This document shows, piece after piece, positions 32,461 through 43,681 of a stretch of DNA of 64,000 bases; position 1 is the first letter of the stretch, and each line of letters starts with the position of its first letter. Source of the DNA: Pedobacter sp. PAMC26386 (GTDB lineage Bacteria > Bacteroidota > Bacteroidia > Sphingobacteriales > Sphingobacteriaceae); contig CP060294.1 of the NCBI GenBank assembly GCA_014302835.1, forward strand, positions 1,674,001-1,738,000. The letters are read 5' to 3'. The notes under the pieces are model-generated. The model was given only the letters and a program-made list of their open reading frames with translations, did not search any database and was not told where the DNA came from. The translations under genes were made by a program, and so were the position numbers.

Positions 32461-33737
32461 ACAGATTATTAAATAAAAGTCTAAAACCCCTGGTTATCTA
32501 TGCGCTGATAGTACTTTTATTAAGTATACCTGCATATTACTTTATTGTGGACCGGATATGGGCAAATGAACTGGATAAACATCAATATGTACTCCGGGAT
32601 AAAATAGAATCAAGATTAGCCAAATTAAATCTGCCAGACAGTACTGTAGAACAAACTATCAACATCTGGAACGAAATAGAGCCTGGATTTGTACTTACCC
32701 CGCATGCGACCGACTCTGTTATTAAAGACAGTGTTTATTCAACGATCCGTTTTGATGAATTTCTTCAGGACAGAGAACAGTTTCGCAGTCTTTCTACCAG
32801 TGTAAAGATTAATAATAAACACTATCGGCTGCTTATAGAAACCAATATGGAAGAAGCAGATGAAACAGTAATGGCTATTTCTTTGGCCGCTATCTTCTTT
32901 TTTTTACTGCTCCTTGGTGGATTTATCTTTTTAATCAAAAGATTATCAGTAAAGATCTGGCATCCGTTTTACGTCACTTTAGATGTCTTGAAATCTTTCA
33001 AACTTAATAGTGACCAGCAGGTATCCTTTGAGCCTACTGCAATTCAGGAGTTCAATGAATTAAACGATAGTTTGAGTAAGTTATTAAAGAGAAATACGGA
33101 TAGTTATAAACAACAAAAGGAATTTACGGAAAATGTTTCTCACGAATTACAGACACCGTTAGCTATTGTTCAGTCTAAATTGGATTTGTTAACTCAGCAT
33201 GTCGCCTTAACTGATGAACAATATGCACTGGTAGAAAGTGCAAACACAGCCCTTACAAGGGTTTCCCGTATCAATAAGAATTTATTGCTTCTAGCCAGGA
33301 TTGAAAATCGTCAATTCGTAGCGCATGAACAGATCGATCTTTCTGTACTATTGGAAGAGATGACAGATATATTTGCAGAGCATCTTGAGCGTAAACAGTT
33401 AATACTGGAAAAAAGAATACAGCCAGCAATAACTATTGAAGCTAACGAAGTGCTTATAGAAGTATTAATTAATAACCTTTTAATTAATGCGATCAGACAT
33501 AACAGTATGGAGGGACAGATTATTGCAGAACTTAGCCAACACGAACTGAGGGTCATCAATACCGGCTCTCACCCATTGGAAAAAGAGAAACTGTTCAGGC
33601 GCTTCAGTACAACATCTACTGTCACTCCCGGTAGTGGACTAGGTTTGGCAATTATCAAACAGATCTGTGATCTTTATCAATGGCAAGTCAGCTATAATTT
33701 TACAGATAACCAGCACATTTTCATTATCAGCTTCTAA
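32448..33737 (+). CDS. Sensor histidine kinase
   Basis: About 429 residues. A first membrane helix (15-35), a small periplasmic sensor region (about 36-140) and a second helix (143-165) come first. These are followed by the dimerisation/phospho-acceptor box with His232 in ENVSHELQTPLA and the ATPase domain with INNLLINAIRHN and GSGLGLAIIKQICDLY. It overlaps the regulator gene by 13 bp. An in-frame ATG at 32457 would give the classical ATGA overlap and is an equally good start. Partner of the preceding regulator. Confidence 0.94.
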   Translation: MGNMNRLLNKSLKPLVIYALIVLLLSIPAYYFIVDRIWANELDKHQYVLRDKIESRLAKLNLPDSTVEQTINIWNEIEPGFVLTPHATDSVIKDSVYSTIRFDEFLQDREQFRSLSTSVKINNKHYRLLIETNMEEADETVMAISLAAIFFFLLLLGGFIFLIKRLSVKIWHPFYVTLDVLKSFKLNSDQQVSFEPTAIQEFNELNDSLSKLLKRNTDSYKQQKEFTENVSHELQTPLAIVQSKLDLLTQHVALTDEQYALVESANTALTRVSRINKNLLLLARIENRQFVAHEQIDLSVLLEEMTDIFAEHLERKQLILEKRIQPAITIEANEVLIEVLINNLLINAIRHNSMEGQIIAELSQHELRVINTGSHPLEKEKLFRRFSTTSTVTPGSGLGLAIIKQICDLYQWQVSYNFTDNQHIFIISF

Positions 33738-33797
33738 AAATCCAACATTTATCCTAAATCATATGGAAACTTTGTGAAACAATACACAAAGTTAAAT

Positions 33798-36236
<2,439 letters not shown>

Positions 36237-36292
36237 GGACTGACATTTGTTGTTTCCCCTCTGTTCTCGCCCCCATTAAAGCGTAGTTGAAG

Positions 36293-36348
36293 TGGGGTTG
36301 GGTTGGGGTTGGGATGCTTCGACCCAACCCAACCCCAACCCAACCCCA
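36293..36348. repeat. G-rich 21-bp inverted repeat, possible G-quadruplex and hairpin
   Basis: The left arm (36293-36313) is built of GGGG-TT-GGG-TT-GGGG-TT-GGG. The right arm (36328-36348) is its exact reverse complement, with a 14-nt loop. The G-strand fulfils the four-tract rule for a G-quadruplex with TT loops. It lies about 55 bp after the outer-membrane protein stop in a stretch (36237-36512) that otherwise holds nothing I recognise. Confidence 0.85.
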
Positions 36349-36512
36349 TCTTAATCCCATCTCAGGGCAGGAACGGACACTCAACATCACCATATTAAAT
36401 AGAAATATCTATTCAACAGAATTTGGTAAATAATTCAAAGGTATCCTTACAAACCTTTTTGATTCGGGTGTGTTATTAGATCAGGCTTTCTAATCCTAAA
36501 ACAATTAAAATA

Positions 36513-36559
36513 CAATAAAATAAAAGCCTCTGAAAAATTCAGAGGCTTTTATTTTATTG
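36513..36559. terminator. Long perfect hairpin, probable two-way terminator
   Basis: Arms of 22 bp (36513-36534 and 36538-36559) enclose a 3-nt AAA loop. The core is GCCTCTGAA with A/T-rich flanks. No gene ends close by; it stands between the outer-membrane protein region and the tRNA. Confidence 0.8.
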
Positions 36560-36592
36560 GGGTAATAACCCAATTCAAACAGATTTTTAAAC

Positions 36593-36624
36593 AAAAAAAG
36601 ACGAAGTCTGGAGCAACTTCGCCT
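36593..36624 (-). terminator. Terminator of the tRNA-Arg gene
   Basis: On the minus strand GCGAAGT pairs with ACTTCGT around an 8-nt loop and is followed by seven T. It lies about 25 nt after the tRNA 3' end. Confidence 0.8.
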
Positions 36625-36647
36625 TCAATTAAGAGATAAATCTCTCG

Positions 36648-36721
36648 TACACCCAATAGGATTCGAACCTATGACCTACGGTTTAGAAAACCGTTGCTCT
36701 ATCCAGCTGAGCTATGGATGC
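36648..36721 (-). tRNA. tRNA-Arg (anticodon UCU)
   Basis: A 74-nt cloverleaf read on the minus strand. The acceptor GCATCCA pairs with TGGGTGT (two G-U pairs) with discriminator A. The D-arm contains AGCTCAGCTGGATAGAGC. The anticodon stem ACGGT/ACCGT holds loop TTTCTAA with anticodon TCT. The T-arm carries GGTTCGAATCC. CCA is not encoded. It reads AGA and AGG codons. It has a terminator and no tRNA neighbours. Confidence 0.97.
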
Positions 36722-36883
36722 ATTTTTTTAATAGTCGGCAAGGATAGGAGAAAAAATTAGTATTCGCAAATCTGTTTAGTGTTTTTTTAATAAAAATAGG
36801 CTAACTTGTTTGCTGTCAGGTATGATAATTTTTTATTAAAGAAGGCCAGATTTTAGCGTTGAACCCGCACCAGGCTCATGAGT

Positions 36884-37252
36884 CTAGCTTATTGATTTTC
36901 CGAATGGAGAAAAAGCAAGGTTCATTAATTTGAAATGCTGTCTTCCGAACGGAATACCAACAATGGTCAGGCACAACAATACGCCAAAAAACAGGTGTGT
37001 AAGTGCGATCCAGACTCCTCCACAAAAGAACCAGATAATATTCATTACGGTTGACAGACAACCTGTATTAGAAGAGGTCTCCGTAATTTTAACACCAAAT
37101 GGAGCCAGCCCTACAAAAGCAAACTTGAAACATTGCAGTCCAAATGGAATACCGATAATGGTAAGACATAGAATTAGACCACCAATCAGGTATTCAAAAA
37201 AGATAAATATTCCCCCGAAAATAATCCATAATATATTGCCTATCAAATTCAT
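36884..37252 (-). CDS. YccF domain-containing membrane protein
   Basis: About 122 residues from the ATG at 37252; the frame opens earlier at 37324, but YccF proteins begin at the NLIGNILWIIFGG position. It holds two YccF repeats, each with a hydrophobic helix pair and a GIPFG motif (IIGIPFGLQCFKFAFVGLAPFG and IVGIPFGRQHFKLMNLAFSPFG are the second halves). It is an inner-membrane protein of unknown function and monocistronic. Confidence 0.9.
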   Translation of the reverse strand: MNLIGNILWIIFGGIFIFFEYLIGGLILCLTIIGIPFGLQCFKFAFVGLAPFGVKITETSSNTGCLSTVMNIIWFFCGGVWIALTHLFFGVLLCLTIVGIPFGRQHFKLMNLAFSPFGKSIS

Positions 37253-37391
37253 TTTATGCGTTTTGTAATTATGATAAAGAATTGTATAATTAGTTACAAA
37301 ACACAAAACAAATAAATTATTCATGGGTACTATAAATTTCCAATATTTTGATAGAAATTAGCTGAAATTTTACCACTGATTAATAAGCTAA

Positions 37392-38672
37392 ATGAAAAAA
37401 ATATTTATCGTTCTCGTAGCCTGTGCTTTAAGCACACAGGTTAAGGCTCAATTTTTTGACCGTCTAAAGAATAAAGTACAGCAAAAAGTAAATGACGCAG
37501 TTGATAAAACAATTGACAATGCGACTACTGGAAAAAAGAAAAACGGCACTTCAGGAGCAGACTCTTCAACCAATGGAACTCCCCCTGCTCCTAATGAGAA
37601 TAATTCAACGCAACATACGCCTCAAGAAGATATTAAGGCTTACTCGAAATTTGATTTTGTACCAGGAGAGAAAATCATCGTGGAAGAAAACTTTGCCAAC
37701 GATGCAATTGGCGAGTTTCCAGCCAAATGGAATACTAAAACCTCGGCAGAAGTAGTCACCTTAAATACTAAACCGGGAAAATGGCTGGCAATGAAACAAG
37801 ACGGTGTTTTTTACCCGGAGTACATTCCTAATTTACCAGATAATTTTACGCTGCAGGTGGATGTTATGGCAAGCAAGACAATTAGTAATATTGGTACTTT
37901 AACTATAGCACTTATTGCCGCAAAGAGTGATTACGACAAATTTGAAAGTGGTTATGGAAACAACAATATTAATACTCCCGGGATAAAAATTGATTTGAGA
38001 CCACAATCAGGAGATAACTATACGGGTAGTATGGGTTATTCCACTACGGCTCTTGGTTCCAGTTCAATTAATGATATAAACGACCTATTCCATGCGCCAG
38101 CTAAAAATTTTGCCACTGTTTCTATCTGGAGACAGAAACAAAGAGTAAGAGTTTATCTGAACGGTACAAAGTTACTGGATTTACCTCGCGCTATAGAAGC
38201 TAATGCTATTATCAATTCATTAGTCTTTGGTTCTTATGCACCTGACTATGATAAAAATGGAGGAGCTTTCTACCTTGGCAATATCAGACTGGCAGTTGGT
38301 GCGCCCGATACACGCAATAAACTGATCACTCAAGGTAAGTTCGTTACACACGGTATCCTATTTGATTTCAATTCAGCTCAAATAAAGCCACAGTCTAATG
38401 GTGCTTTGCAGGATATTGCCAATGTATTGAAAGAAGATGCAAAAATTCGTGTTAAAATTGTTGGACACACAGACGCTGACGGTGACGCCCAAGTTAACCT
38501 CGATCTCTCTAAACGCAGAGCTGAGGCAGTAAAAGCAATCTTGGCAGCTGATTATGGAATTGATGCTTCCAGAATAGTTACAGATGGTAAGGGAAAAACA
38601 CAACCAATCGATAACAATACTACGACTGAAGGAAAAGCAAATAACAGGCGTGTAGAGTTCATTAAAATATAA
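37392..38672 (+). CDS. OmpA family protein
   Basis: A 426-residue exported protein. The signal peptide is residues 1-19 (cut after VKA). A Lys/Gln-rich and Ser/Thr/Pro-rich linker runs to about 80. A middle beta-sandwich-like domain (about 90-310) has the look of a concanavalin-like fold. The C-terminal OmpA peptidoglycan-binding domain (about 325-426) has the signature VKIVGHTDADGD and NRRVEFIKI. It probably anchors outer membrane or surface material to peptidoglycan. The scramblase-like gene follows after 12 bp. Confidence 0.92.
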   Translation: MKKIFIVLVACALSTQVKAQFFDRLKNKVQQKVNDAVDKTIDNATTGKKKNGTSGADSSTNGTPPAPNENNSTQHTPQEDIKAYSKFDFVPGEKIIVEENFANDAIGEFPAKWNTKTSAEVVTLNTKPGKWLAMKQDGVFYPEYIPNLPDNFTLQVDVMASKTISNIGTLTIALIAAKSDYDKFESGYGNNNINTPGIKIDLRPQSGDNYTGSMGYSTTALGSSSINDINDLFHAPAKNFATVSIWRQKQRVRVYLNGTKLLDLPRAIEANAIINSLVFGSYAPDYDKNGGAFYLGNIRLAVGAPDTRNKLITQGKFVTHGILFDFNSAQIKPQSNGALQDIANVLKEDAKIRVKIVGHTDADGDAQVNLDLSKRRAEAVKAILAADYGIDASRIVTDGKGKTQPIDNNTTTEGKANNRRVEFIKI

Positions 38673-38684
38673 TTATCAAAATAT

Positions 38685-39275
38685 ATGAAGTCAAGTTTTT
38701 TTAATGGACACGATTATTTTATCGACGAAAAAATACATTTTTTCAAATTCGAAAATGTTTACAATATCTTTAACGAAACCGGCGAGAATATCGGTGCTAT
38801 TAAACAAAGGTTATCATTTGGACAGAAGGTACTGCGGTTATTAATTGGCAAACCTGCATTACCCTTTAGATTTGATATTGTTAATCGTGAAGATGAAGTA
38901 CAAGCAACAATATCAAGAGGTTGGACCTTTTTTATGTCTAAAATTGTGGTTAGTGATCCTGATGGAAATGAACTAGCTACTATTAAACAAAAATTTAAAT
39001 TGTTTAAGCCAACGTTCAGAATTCTGAATAATTCTGGTGAGCTGATTGCAGAAATTAAAGGTGACTGGAAAGCTTGGAATTTTGCCATAAAAGATAGTAA
39101 CGAGACGGAAATCGGTACGATTAGTAAAAAATGGGCCGGTGCCATGCAAGAGATCTTTACTAGTGCAGATAAATACAATGTACATATTAATCCTAATTAT
39201 GCACAGAGCCAGCATAAGGTTGCTATTTTATCCGCAGCAATTACTATCGATATGGTATTTAAAAATCAGAAATAG
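38685..39275 (+). CDS. Phospholipid scramblase / LURP-one-related protein
   Basis: A 196-residue protein of the tubby-like scramblase/LURP-one fold. Repeated strand units (IFNETGENIGAIKQR, VSDPDGNELATIKQK, ILNNSGELIAEIKGDWK) are followed by the typical KKWAGAMQEIFTSADKY stretch. No signal peptide is seen. Bacterial members have no proven function. It lies 12 bp after the OmpA gene, suggesting a joint envelope role. Confidence 0.87.
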   Translation: MKSSFFNGHDYFIDEKIHFFKFENVYNIFNETGENIGAIKQRLSFGQKVLRLLIGKPALPFRFDIVNREDEVQATISRGWTFFMSKIVVSDPDGNELATIKQKFKLFKPTFRILNNSGELIAEIKGDWKAWNFAIKDSNETEIGTISKKWAGAMQEIFTSADKYNVHINPNYAQSQHKVAILSAAITIDMVFKNQK

Positions 39276-39278
39276 TTA

Positions 39279-39337
39279 ATTCGAAGTCATAAGGAAGCCC
39301 TATCCATTTTGGACAGGGCTTCCTTATGACTTCGAAT
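39279..39337. terminator. 28-bp-arm hairpin, two-way terminator
   Basis: Arms 39279-39306 and 39310-39337 pair over 28 bp with a single G-U position and a 3-nt loop. It lies between the convergent scramblase-like and hypothetical genes. Confidence 0.85.
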
Positions 39338-39346
39338 AACCTGTTG

Positions 39347-40759
39347 TTAATAATATTCGTAGGTGAAATTTATAATTCCATGAACTTCTTCTGATGAATG
39401 CATCGTTTCCTTGCCGTCCTCAGAAAGCAGATATCCAATTGTTGTACTGCTTACTGGCAGGCCTTTTTCCATCTTAAAAACGAGTTGATTTCTAATCGTT
39501 CCAACTGTCTTAATTGAAATCAAATTTCCTATTTCATCTTTAGTATAGTTTTCTATCAACAAGTCTCTTTTTTGGGTGGACTCATTAAAGAACTCACTTT
39601 CGGTATGCACTGGCAATTCCCATTTGGACTTGCTGATATAAGTCAGTTCGGGCTCTATCCCTTCGGGATAGTCCATATGGTGAAATAAATAATCTACCAC
39701 ATCTTCACGTGGGTTTTTCAACTGGGAACTCAGCTGGATACCGTTGTCTTCTTGATGTGTTATAGTTTTGTTATAGATTATCCTTTCTTTACTTACTGTG
39801 CTAATATCCGATAACAAATATGTTTTTGTTTTAAAAAAGATATCACCAGCAAGCAGATATTGATCTATTCTCTTTTCTTGTGCAACCAAAATAGTGTCTC
39901 CGGAATAGTAAAATTCCAGTGTTGAACGATATGATTTACTAGTCAGTTTGAAAGGCACATTGTTTTTATAGTCAATAGATACTGTATCTCTTGTAGTTAT
40001 AAAACTAGTCCATTGGCCTTGAGTATTGAACTCAATAATAATATCCAGAAAGCTACTCCCCTTACTACTCATTTTTAATCTTTTAATCCCTTTAAAATTA
40101 AAGAATTGCAAAGGCAGATAGCGGTCTCTGTAAGCAAGTTGAAACGATAGATTCACCGCTTGGGTTATCACCTTTTTAGCAGGATTGAAAATTGTTTGAT
40201 AACGTTCAATAGCTGCCAGATCCTGCTCATAATTTACGAGATAAGCTGAACGGAATTTCGCTTTCCTTTGTGCAGCGACGACTTCAGTCAGGCCACATAA
40301 TGTATCAGTGATAACCAGTTTGTCATTTTGCTTTCCACTCCAATAGATAAACCCTTTATAATCCTTATCAAGGTTTAACATTTCTACAGCATCATCCTGT
40401 TTTTTAATATAGGTGGGTGTAAAAAGATAGAGATAATTGAACTTATCTTCGGGGTAGTGTTTTTTAAGTTCATCCCATTCGCGTTTCGCATAAAGTAAAC
40501 TCGTCATTTTATAACGTTGATCAACATCAGAATCGGTTAAATCGCTTTCTTTAAGATGCATTGCACGATAGAGTTCCTTCAATTCATAAAACTTGCCGAT
40601 ATTAAATAAGATCAGCATCGGCTTACCTGGTTTTAAGACTAAAGTATCACAACTTGCGCATATTCTGTTATTTGAGGTATTATAGTCTTTTAATTTCGCC
40701 TCCTGGGCATAGATATATTGCGCCATCAATAACAACAGCCCTACTAATAAATTCTTCAT
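39347..40759 (-). CDS. Hypothetical exported protein
   Basis: A 470-residue protein with an N-terminal signal peptide (MKNLLVGLLLLMAQYIYAQ, cut after YAQ or nearby). It is otherwise soluble-looking and rich in aromatic and charged residues, with beta character in the C-terminal half. A CASC motif lies near residue 34. I recognise no domain. It follows the MepB-like gene by 3 bp and is probably co-transcribed with it. Confidence 0.78.
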   Translation of the reverse strand: MKNLLVGLLLLMAQYIYAQEAKLKDYNTSNNRICASCDTLVLKPGKPMLILFNIGKFYELKELYRAMHLKESDLTDSDVDQRYKMTSLLYAKREWDELKKHYPEDKFNYLYLFTPTYIKKQDDAVEMLNLDKDYKGFIYWSGKQNDKLVITDTLCGLTEVVAAQRKAKFRSAYLVNYEQDLAAIERYQTIFNPAKKVITQAVNLSFQLAYRDRYLPLQFFNFKGIKRLKMSSKGSSFLDIIIEFNTQGQWTSFITTRDTVSIDYKNNVPFKLTSKSYRSTLEFYYSGDTILVAQEKRIDQYLLAGDIFFKTKTYLLSDISTVSKERIIYNKTITHQEDNGIQLSSQLKNPREDVVDYLFHHMDYPEGIEPELTYISKSKWELPVHTESEFFNESTQKRDLLIENYTKDEIGNLISIKTVGTIRNQLVFKMEKGLPVSSTTIGYLLSEDGKETMHSSEEVHGIINFTYEYY

Positions 40760-40762
40760 TTT

Positions 40763-41296
40763 TCAAGATTGGTATAGTGCTTTGGCCCTGGCCAAATCTA
40801 TTGGATGATTTACTGGAATTTCCAAAAACCAGGTTAATTGCCATTGCTGGGTTTTTTGCGCCTGTATACTCGTTGTAATATTCCACGGCGGATAAACTCT
40901 GATCGCGCGTTTACCTTCCTTTTGATCAGTCGATAATATTCCCCTTTCCAGCAATATCTGTTTTGGAAAGATAAACTGTCCAAAACGTTCTCCATCCCGG
41001 GTACTCACAATAAACAAATCAATAGCATCTGTGTGATCAAAAGGTTGTATTGGTCCTTTTCCCAGCCTCTTCCATAAGGTGACAAATTGCCCGATTTTGG
41101 TAGGGGTAATTTTACCTTCCCGATATTTAACCGCCAAATGGTTAACTTCAAACTTATAAGCTGCGTAATCGGAACTTTCAGCTTCGGCTATGGGCCCAGT
41201 GTAATTAAAGCCGCAAGGTTTATAGATTAAATTCTGGGCATGAAATAAGGTTTCAGGAATTTTATCCCTTGTTGTCCAGGTGCTTTCTGGTGACAT
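40763..41296 (-). CDS. MepB family protein
   Basis: A 177-residue protein matching the MepB family (the third gene of the staphylococcal mepRAB locus). Conserved stretches are YAAYKFEVNHLAVKYREGKITPTKIGQFVTLW and KRAIRVYPPW; both lie mid-protein. The function of MepB is not known. It probably shares a transcript with the exported 470-residue protein downstream and possibly with the DUF389 gene upstream (30-bp gap). Confidence 0.85.
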   Translation of the reverse strand: MSPESTWTTRDKIPETLFHAQNLIYKPCGFNYTGPIAEAESSDYAAYKFEVNHLAVKYREGKITPTKIGQFVTLWKRLGKGPIQPFDHTDAIDLFIVSTRDGERFGQFIFPKQILLERGILSTDQKEGKRAIRVYPPWNITTSIQAQKTQQWQLTWFLEIPVNHPIDLARAKALYQS

Positions 41297-41326
41297 GTTG
41301 TCCTTTATTTTCTAGTGTTATAATAC

Positions 41327-42673
41327 TTATTTAATGATAACCTGTACTGAATCCACCTGTAATCTACTTTTCAGCCACCTTCTTAACTTATTTTGCTCCA
41401 ACAAACTTGTTTTCTTGCTAAAGCTGGCTACCATAATACTTAATGTATCATTGGCTGATGCATCCATTTTCTGAAGCACAACATTTGATAATGCATAGCT
41501 TTTCATTTCAGGGTATAATGCTTTTAATTCCTGACGAATGTCTGGTATAGGTTTATCCAGTAAGGAAATACTTCTATTTCTGGTCTGGGTTACAGAATCC
41601 TTTTTAAATACATCTTCCAGAATGCTCGCTTTAATCTGCGAAAAATCGATTTCCTGTTTAGCATTCAGCCCCTGGCGAATTTCCAGTTTGGTGTTTTTCA
41701 GTTTATACTTAGCTAATTGGCCGTTAATAGAATCAATGGCTGTTTTAGGAAGTTCATAACCAATGAGTAGAAGATCTATTTCATTTCCTTTGGAACTGTA
41801 TTTGAAATTCTTATTGACTACCTGTGTGTTTTTAAATTGAAATTGTTCGTTTACAAATTTCTGAGCATTGTTCTCAAAAATACTTTTATCAACAATTCCG
41901 TAAGCCAGATAAATACTTGGAAATACTGCAATAATAACTGTAATCAAGATATAACGTGAAACCTTCTTTTCATAGTTTTTGTCTTCAAAATGCTTTTTCC
42001 TAAATCTTAAGAAACGGACGATTAGAAAAGTACTGATACAGATAAAAACACTATTTATAAAGTACAAATAGATAGCACCCATGAAAAAATAGAAGTTTCC
42101 TGTAGCAAGGCCAAAACCGGCAGTACATAGTGGCGGCATTAAGGCAGTCGCAATAGCTACACCTGGAATTACGTTACTTTTTTCTTTTCTTGTTCCGGCA
42201 ACAATACCGGCCAATCCTCCAAAAAAAGCAATAAAGACATCCCATATAGATGGTGTTGTCCGAGCTAATAATTCACTTTGTGCATCATGCAGTGGGGTAA
42301 TATAGAAATAAATCGTAGAAGCCACAATACTAATTAATGTAGCTATTAAGAGATTTCTAAGTCCTTTTTTGACCAATTCGAAATCATTCGTTCCAATCCC
42401 AAGACCTATACCCATAATCGGTCCCATTAATGGGGAAATTAGCATGGCTCCAATGATTACTGCTGTCGAATTAACATTCAGACCTATGGAGGCAATAAAT
42501 ATGGCAAAGATTAAGGTCCATAAATTTGCACCGACAAAATCTGAGTTCTTTTTGATGGAAACTACCACATCATCTTCGTCAGCTTTATCTAAATGAAGAT
42601 TAAACCTTCTGGAGATAGAAAATTTAATGATCCGGAACAATTTATTCTGCTGTTTTTGTGTAGGTTCTGCCAA
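41327..42673 (-). CDS. DUF389 family membrane protein
   Basis: About 448 residues if it starts at the TTG at 42673; the open frame reaches another TTG at 42718 and there is no early ATG. The N-terminal half has several membrane helices with the family stretch GAMLISPLMGPIMGIGLG. A long soluble C-terminal part (about 280-448) follows. DUF389/TIGR00341 proteins are inner-membrane proteins of unknown function. A TATATTCG box (42706-42713, minus strand) favours the downstream start. The start assignment is weak. Confidence 0.82.
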   Translation of the reverse strand: MAEPTQKQQNKLFRIIKFSISRRFNLHLDKADEDDVVVSIKKNSDFVGANLWTLIFAIFIASIGLNVNSTAVIIGAMLISPLMGPIMGIGLGIGTNDFELVKKGLRNLLIATLISIVASTIYFYITPLHDAQSELLARTTPSIWDVFIAFFGGLAGIVAGTRKEKSNVIPGVAIATALMPPLCTAGFGLATGNFYFFMGAIYLYFINSVFICISTFLIVRFLRFRKKHFEDKNYEKKVSRYILITVIIAVFPSIYLAYGIVDKSIFENNAQKFVNEQFQFKNTQVVNKNFKYSSKGNEIDLLLIGYELPKTAIDSINGQLAKYKLKNTKLEIRQGLNAKQEIDFSQIKASILEDVFKKDSVTQTRNRSISLLDKPIPDIRQELKALYPEMKSYALSNVVLQKMDASANDTLSIMVASFSKKTSLLEQNKLRRWLKSRLQVDSVQVIIK

Positions 42674-42718
42674 GGTAAATAATGTTTTTAACGGTACTAT
42701 AAACCCGAATATAAGCAA

Positions 42719-43168
42719 TTAGTGGGAAATGAGTAAAGGTCTAGGTAAAGATTTATCTGGCTGTATTTTGAATTGGCTGATCTCTATACTTCCCTGAAGT
42801 TCAAATACCGGGCATTTAGCGGCTATTTCCTGGATCTCTTTTTGATCAGCTGCATTGATAACTAAAAAAGAACTGACTACTTCGTTATTAGCTACATATG
42901 CTCCTTTAGTTAATTTTTATTTGTTCCAGTTAACATCTCACCTCCAGTATCAGGTCTGTAACCACCTGCCAATTTCCCCCCTCTTGCCAGGGTACCCATA
43001 TATTCTTGCCAATGCTTGATATTGGTTTCTATTTGTGCCTGTGTTGGTTTTGAATCTGCTTTAGATCTGATGGATTAACAGGTATGTGTTTGTTTAACTG
43101 GGGTTGCAGGACTTTGACCAAACAAACAGGTAGATAGTAAACAGATAGTTGAGGTGAATAAGAATTTA
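42719..43168 (-). pseudogene. Decayed YciI/YCII-family exported protein
   Basis: Read on the minus strand, a signal-peptide-like start (FLFTSTICLLSTCLFGQ) continues into a YciI-type domain (NIKHWQEYMGTLARGGKLAGGY, then GAYVANNEVVSSFLVINAAD). The gene is broken three ways. The start codon is lost (TATAATAAATTC where ATGAATAAATTC is expected). There is an in-frame TAA at 43075-43077, and a frameshift in an A-rich run near 42915. The terminal stop is at 42719-42721, directly against the DUF389 frame. Intact relatives are small exported proteins of unknown role. Confidence 0.82.
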
Positions 43169-43681
43169 TTATAAAACCACCCCTTCCTGTATAGGTACTT
43201 CATTGCGTTGAATAAAAGCATGAAAGACAGGGTTAAAACCAATTAGTTGATTTTCAAAATGTTTAGCAACAGACATATTGATACTGTTAAAACCTGAGCC
43301 TTCTTTAAATGTAAAACGAAAAGTAAGATGCTGTATCTTTATAAAGGCAATAGCAGTGGCGGGATAACTCTTGATCACCTTTTTATTTTCTATGCTAGTA
43401 ATTGTTAAATGGGCATTAAATAAACTTAAAATTCCGTAATGCGCAAATTTTCTGATCAGCCAAGCCGCAATAATTATCCATGGAATCAATAAAACAATCA
43501 TGATGGGGATAATTGAAATCTGTTTAAGGTTAATTCCTATTAACCCTTCCAGCTGATCCTGGTATTCAAAACATAGAATCAGACAGGCCACATAACCAAT
43601 AAATAATAATACACCGGCAAAAAGTGCTTTTCCCATTGGCAACGGCAACCTCATTCTTATTGTAGCATCTGGCTTTTCCAT
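43169..43681 (-). CDS. Hypothetical membrane protein, PH-like
   Basis: A 170-residue protein with two membrane helices (about residues 18-38 and 57-77) followed by a beta-rich part of about 80 residues. The layout recalls bacterial PH-domain membrane proteins, but I cannot assign the family firmly. Its first 25 bp overlap the end of the UvrA-like gene, so it should be translationally coupled to it. Function unknown. Confidence 0.78.
   Translation of the reverse strand: MEKPDATIRMRLPLPMGKALFAGVLLFIGYVACLILCFEYQDQLEGLIGINLKQISIIPIMIVLLIPWIIIAAWLIRKFAHYGILSLFNAHLTITSIENKKVIKSYPATAIAFIKIQHLTFRFTFKEGSGFNSINMSVAKHFENQLIGFNPVFHAFIQRNEVPIQEGVVL

Noticed and set aside
33774..33797. GTG start for the outer-membrane protein
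   Set aside because: A possible -7 box (AAACTTTG) overlaps this GTG, and three ATGs follow that put the signal peptide at the N-terminus.
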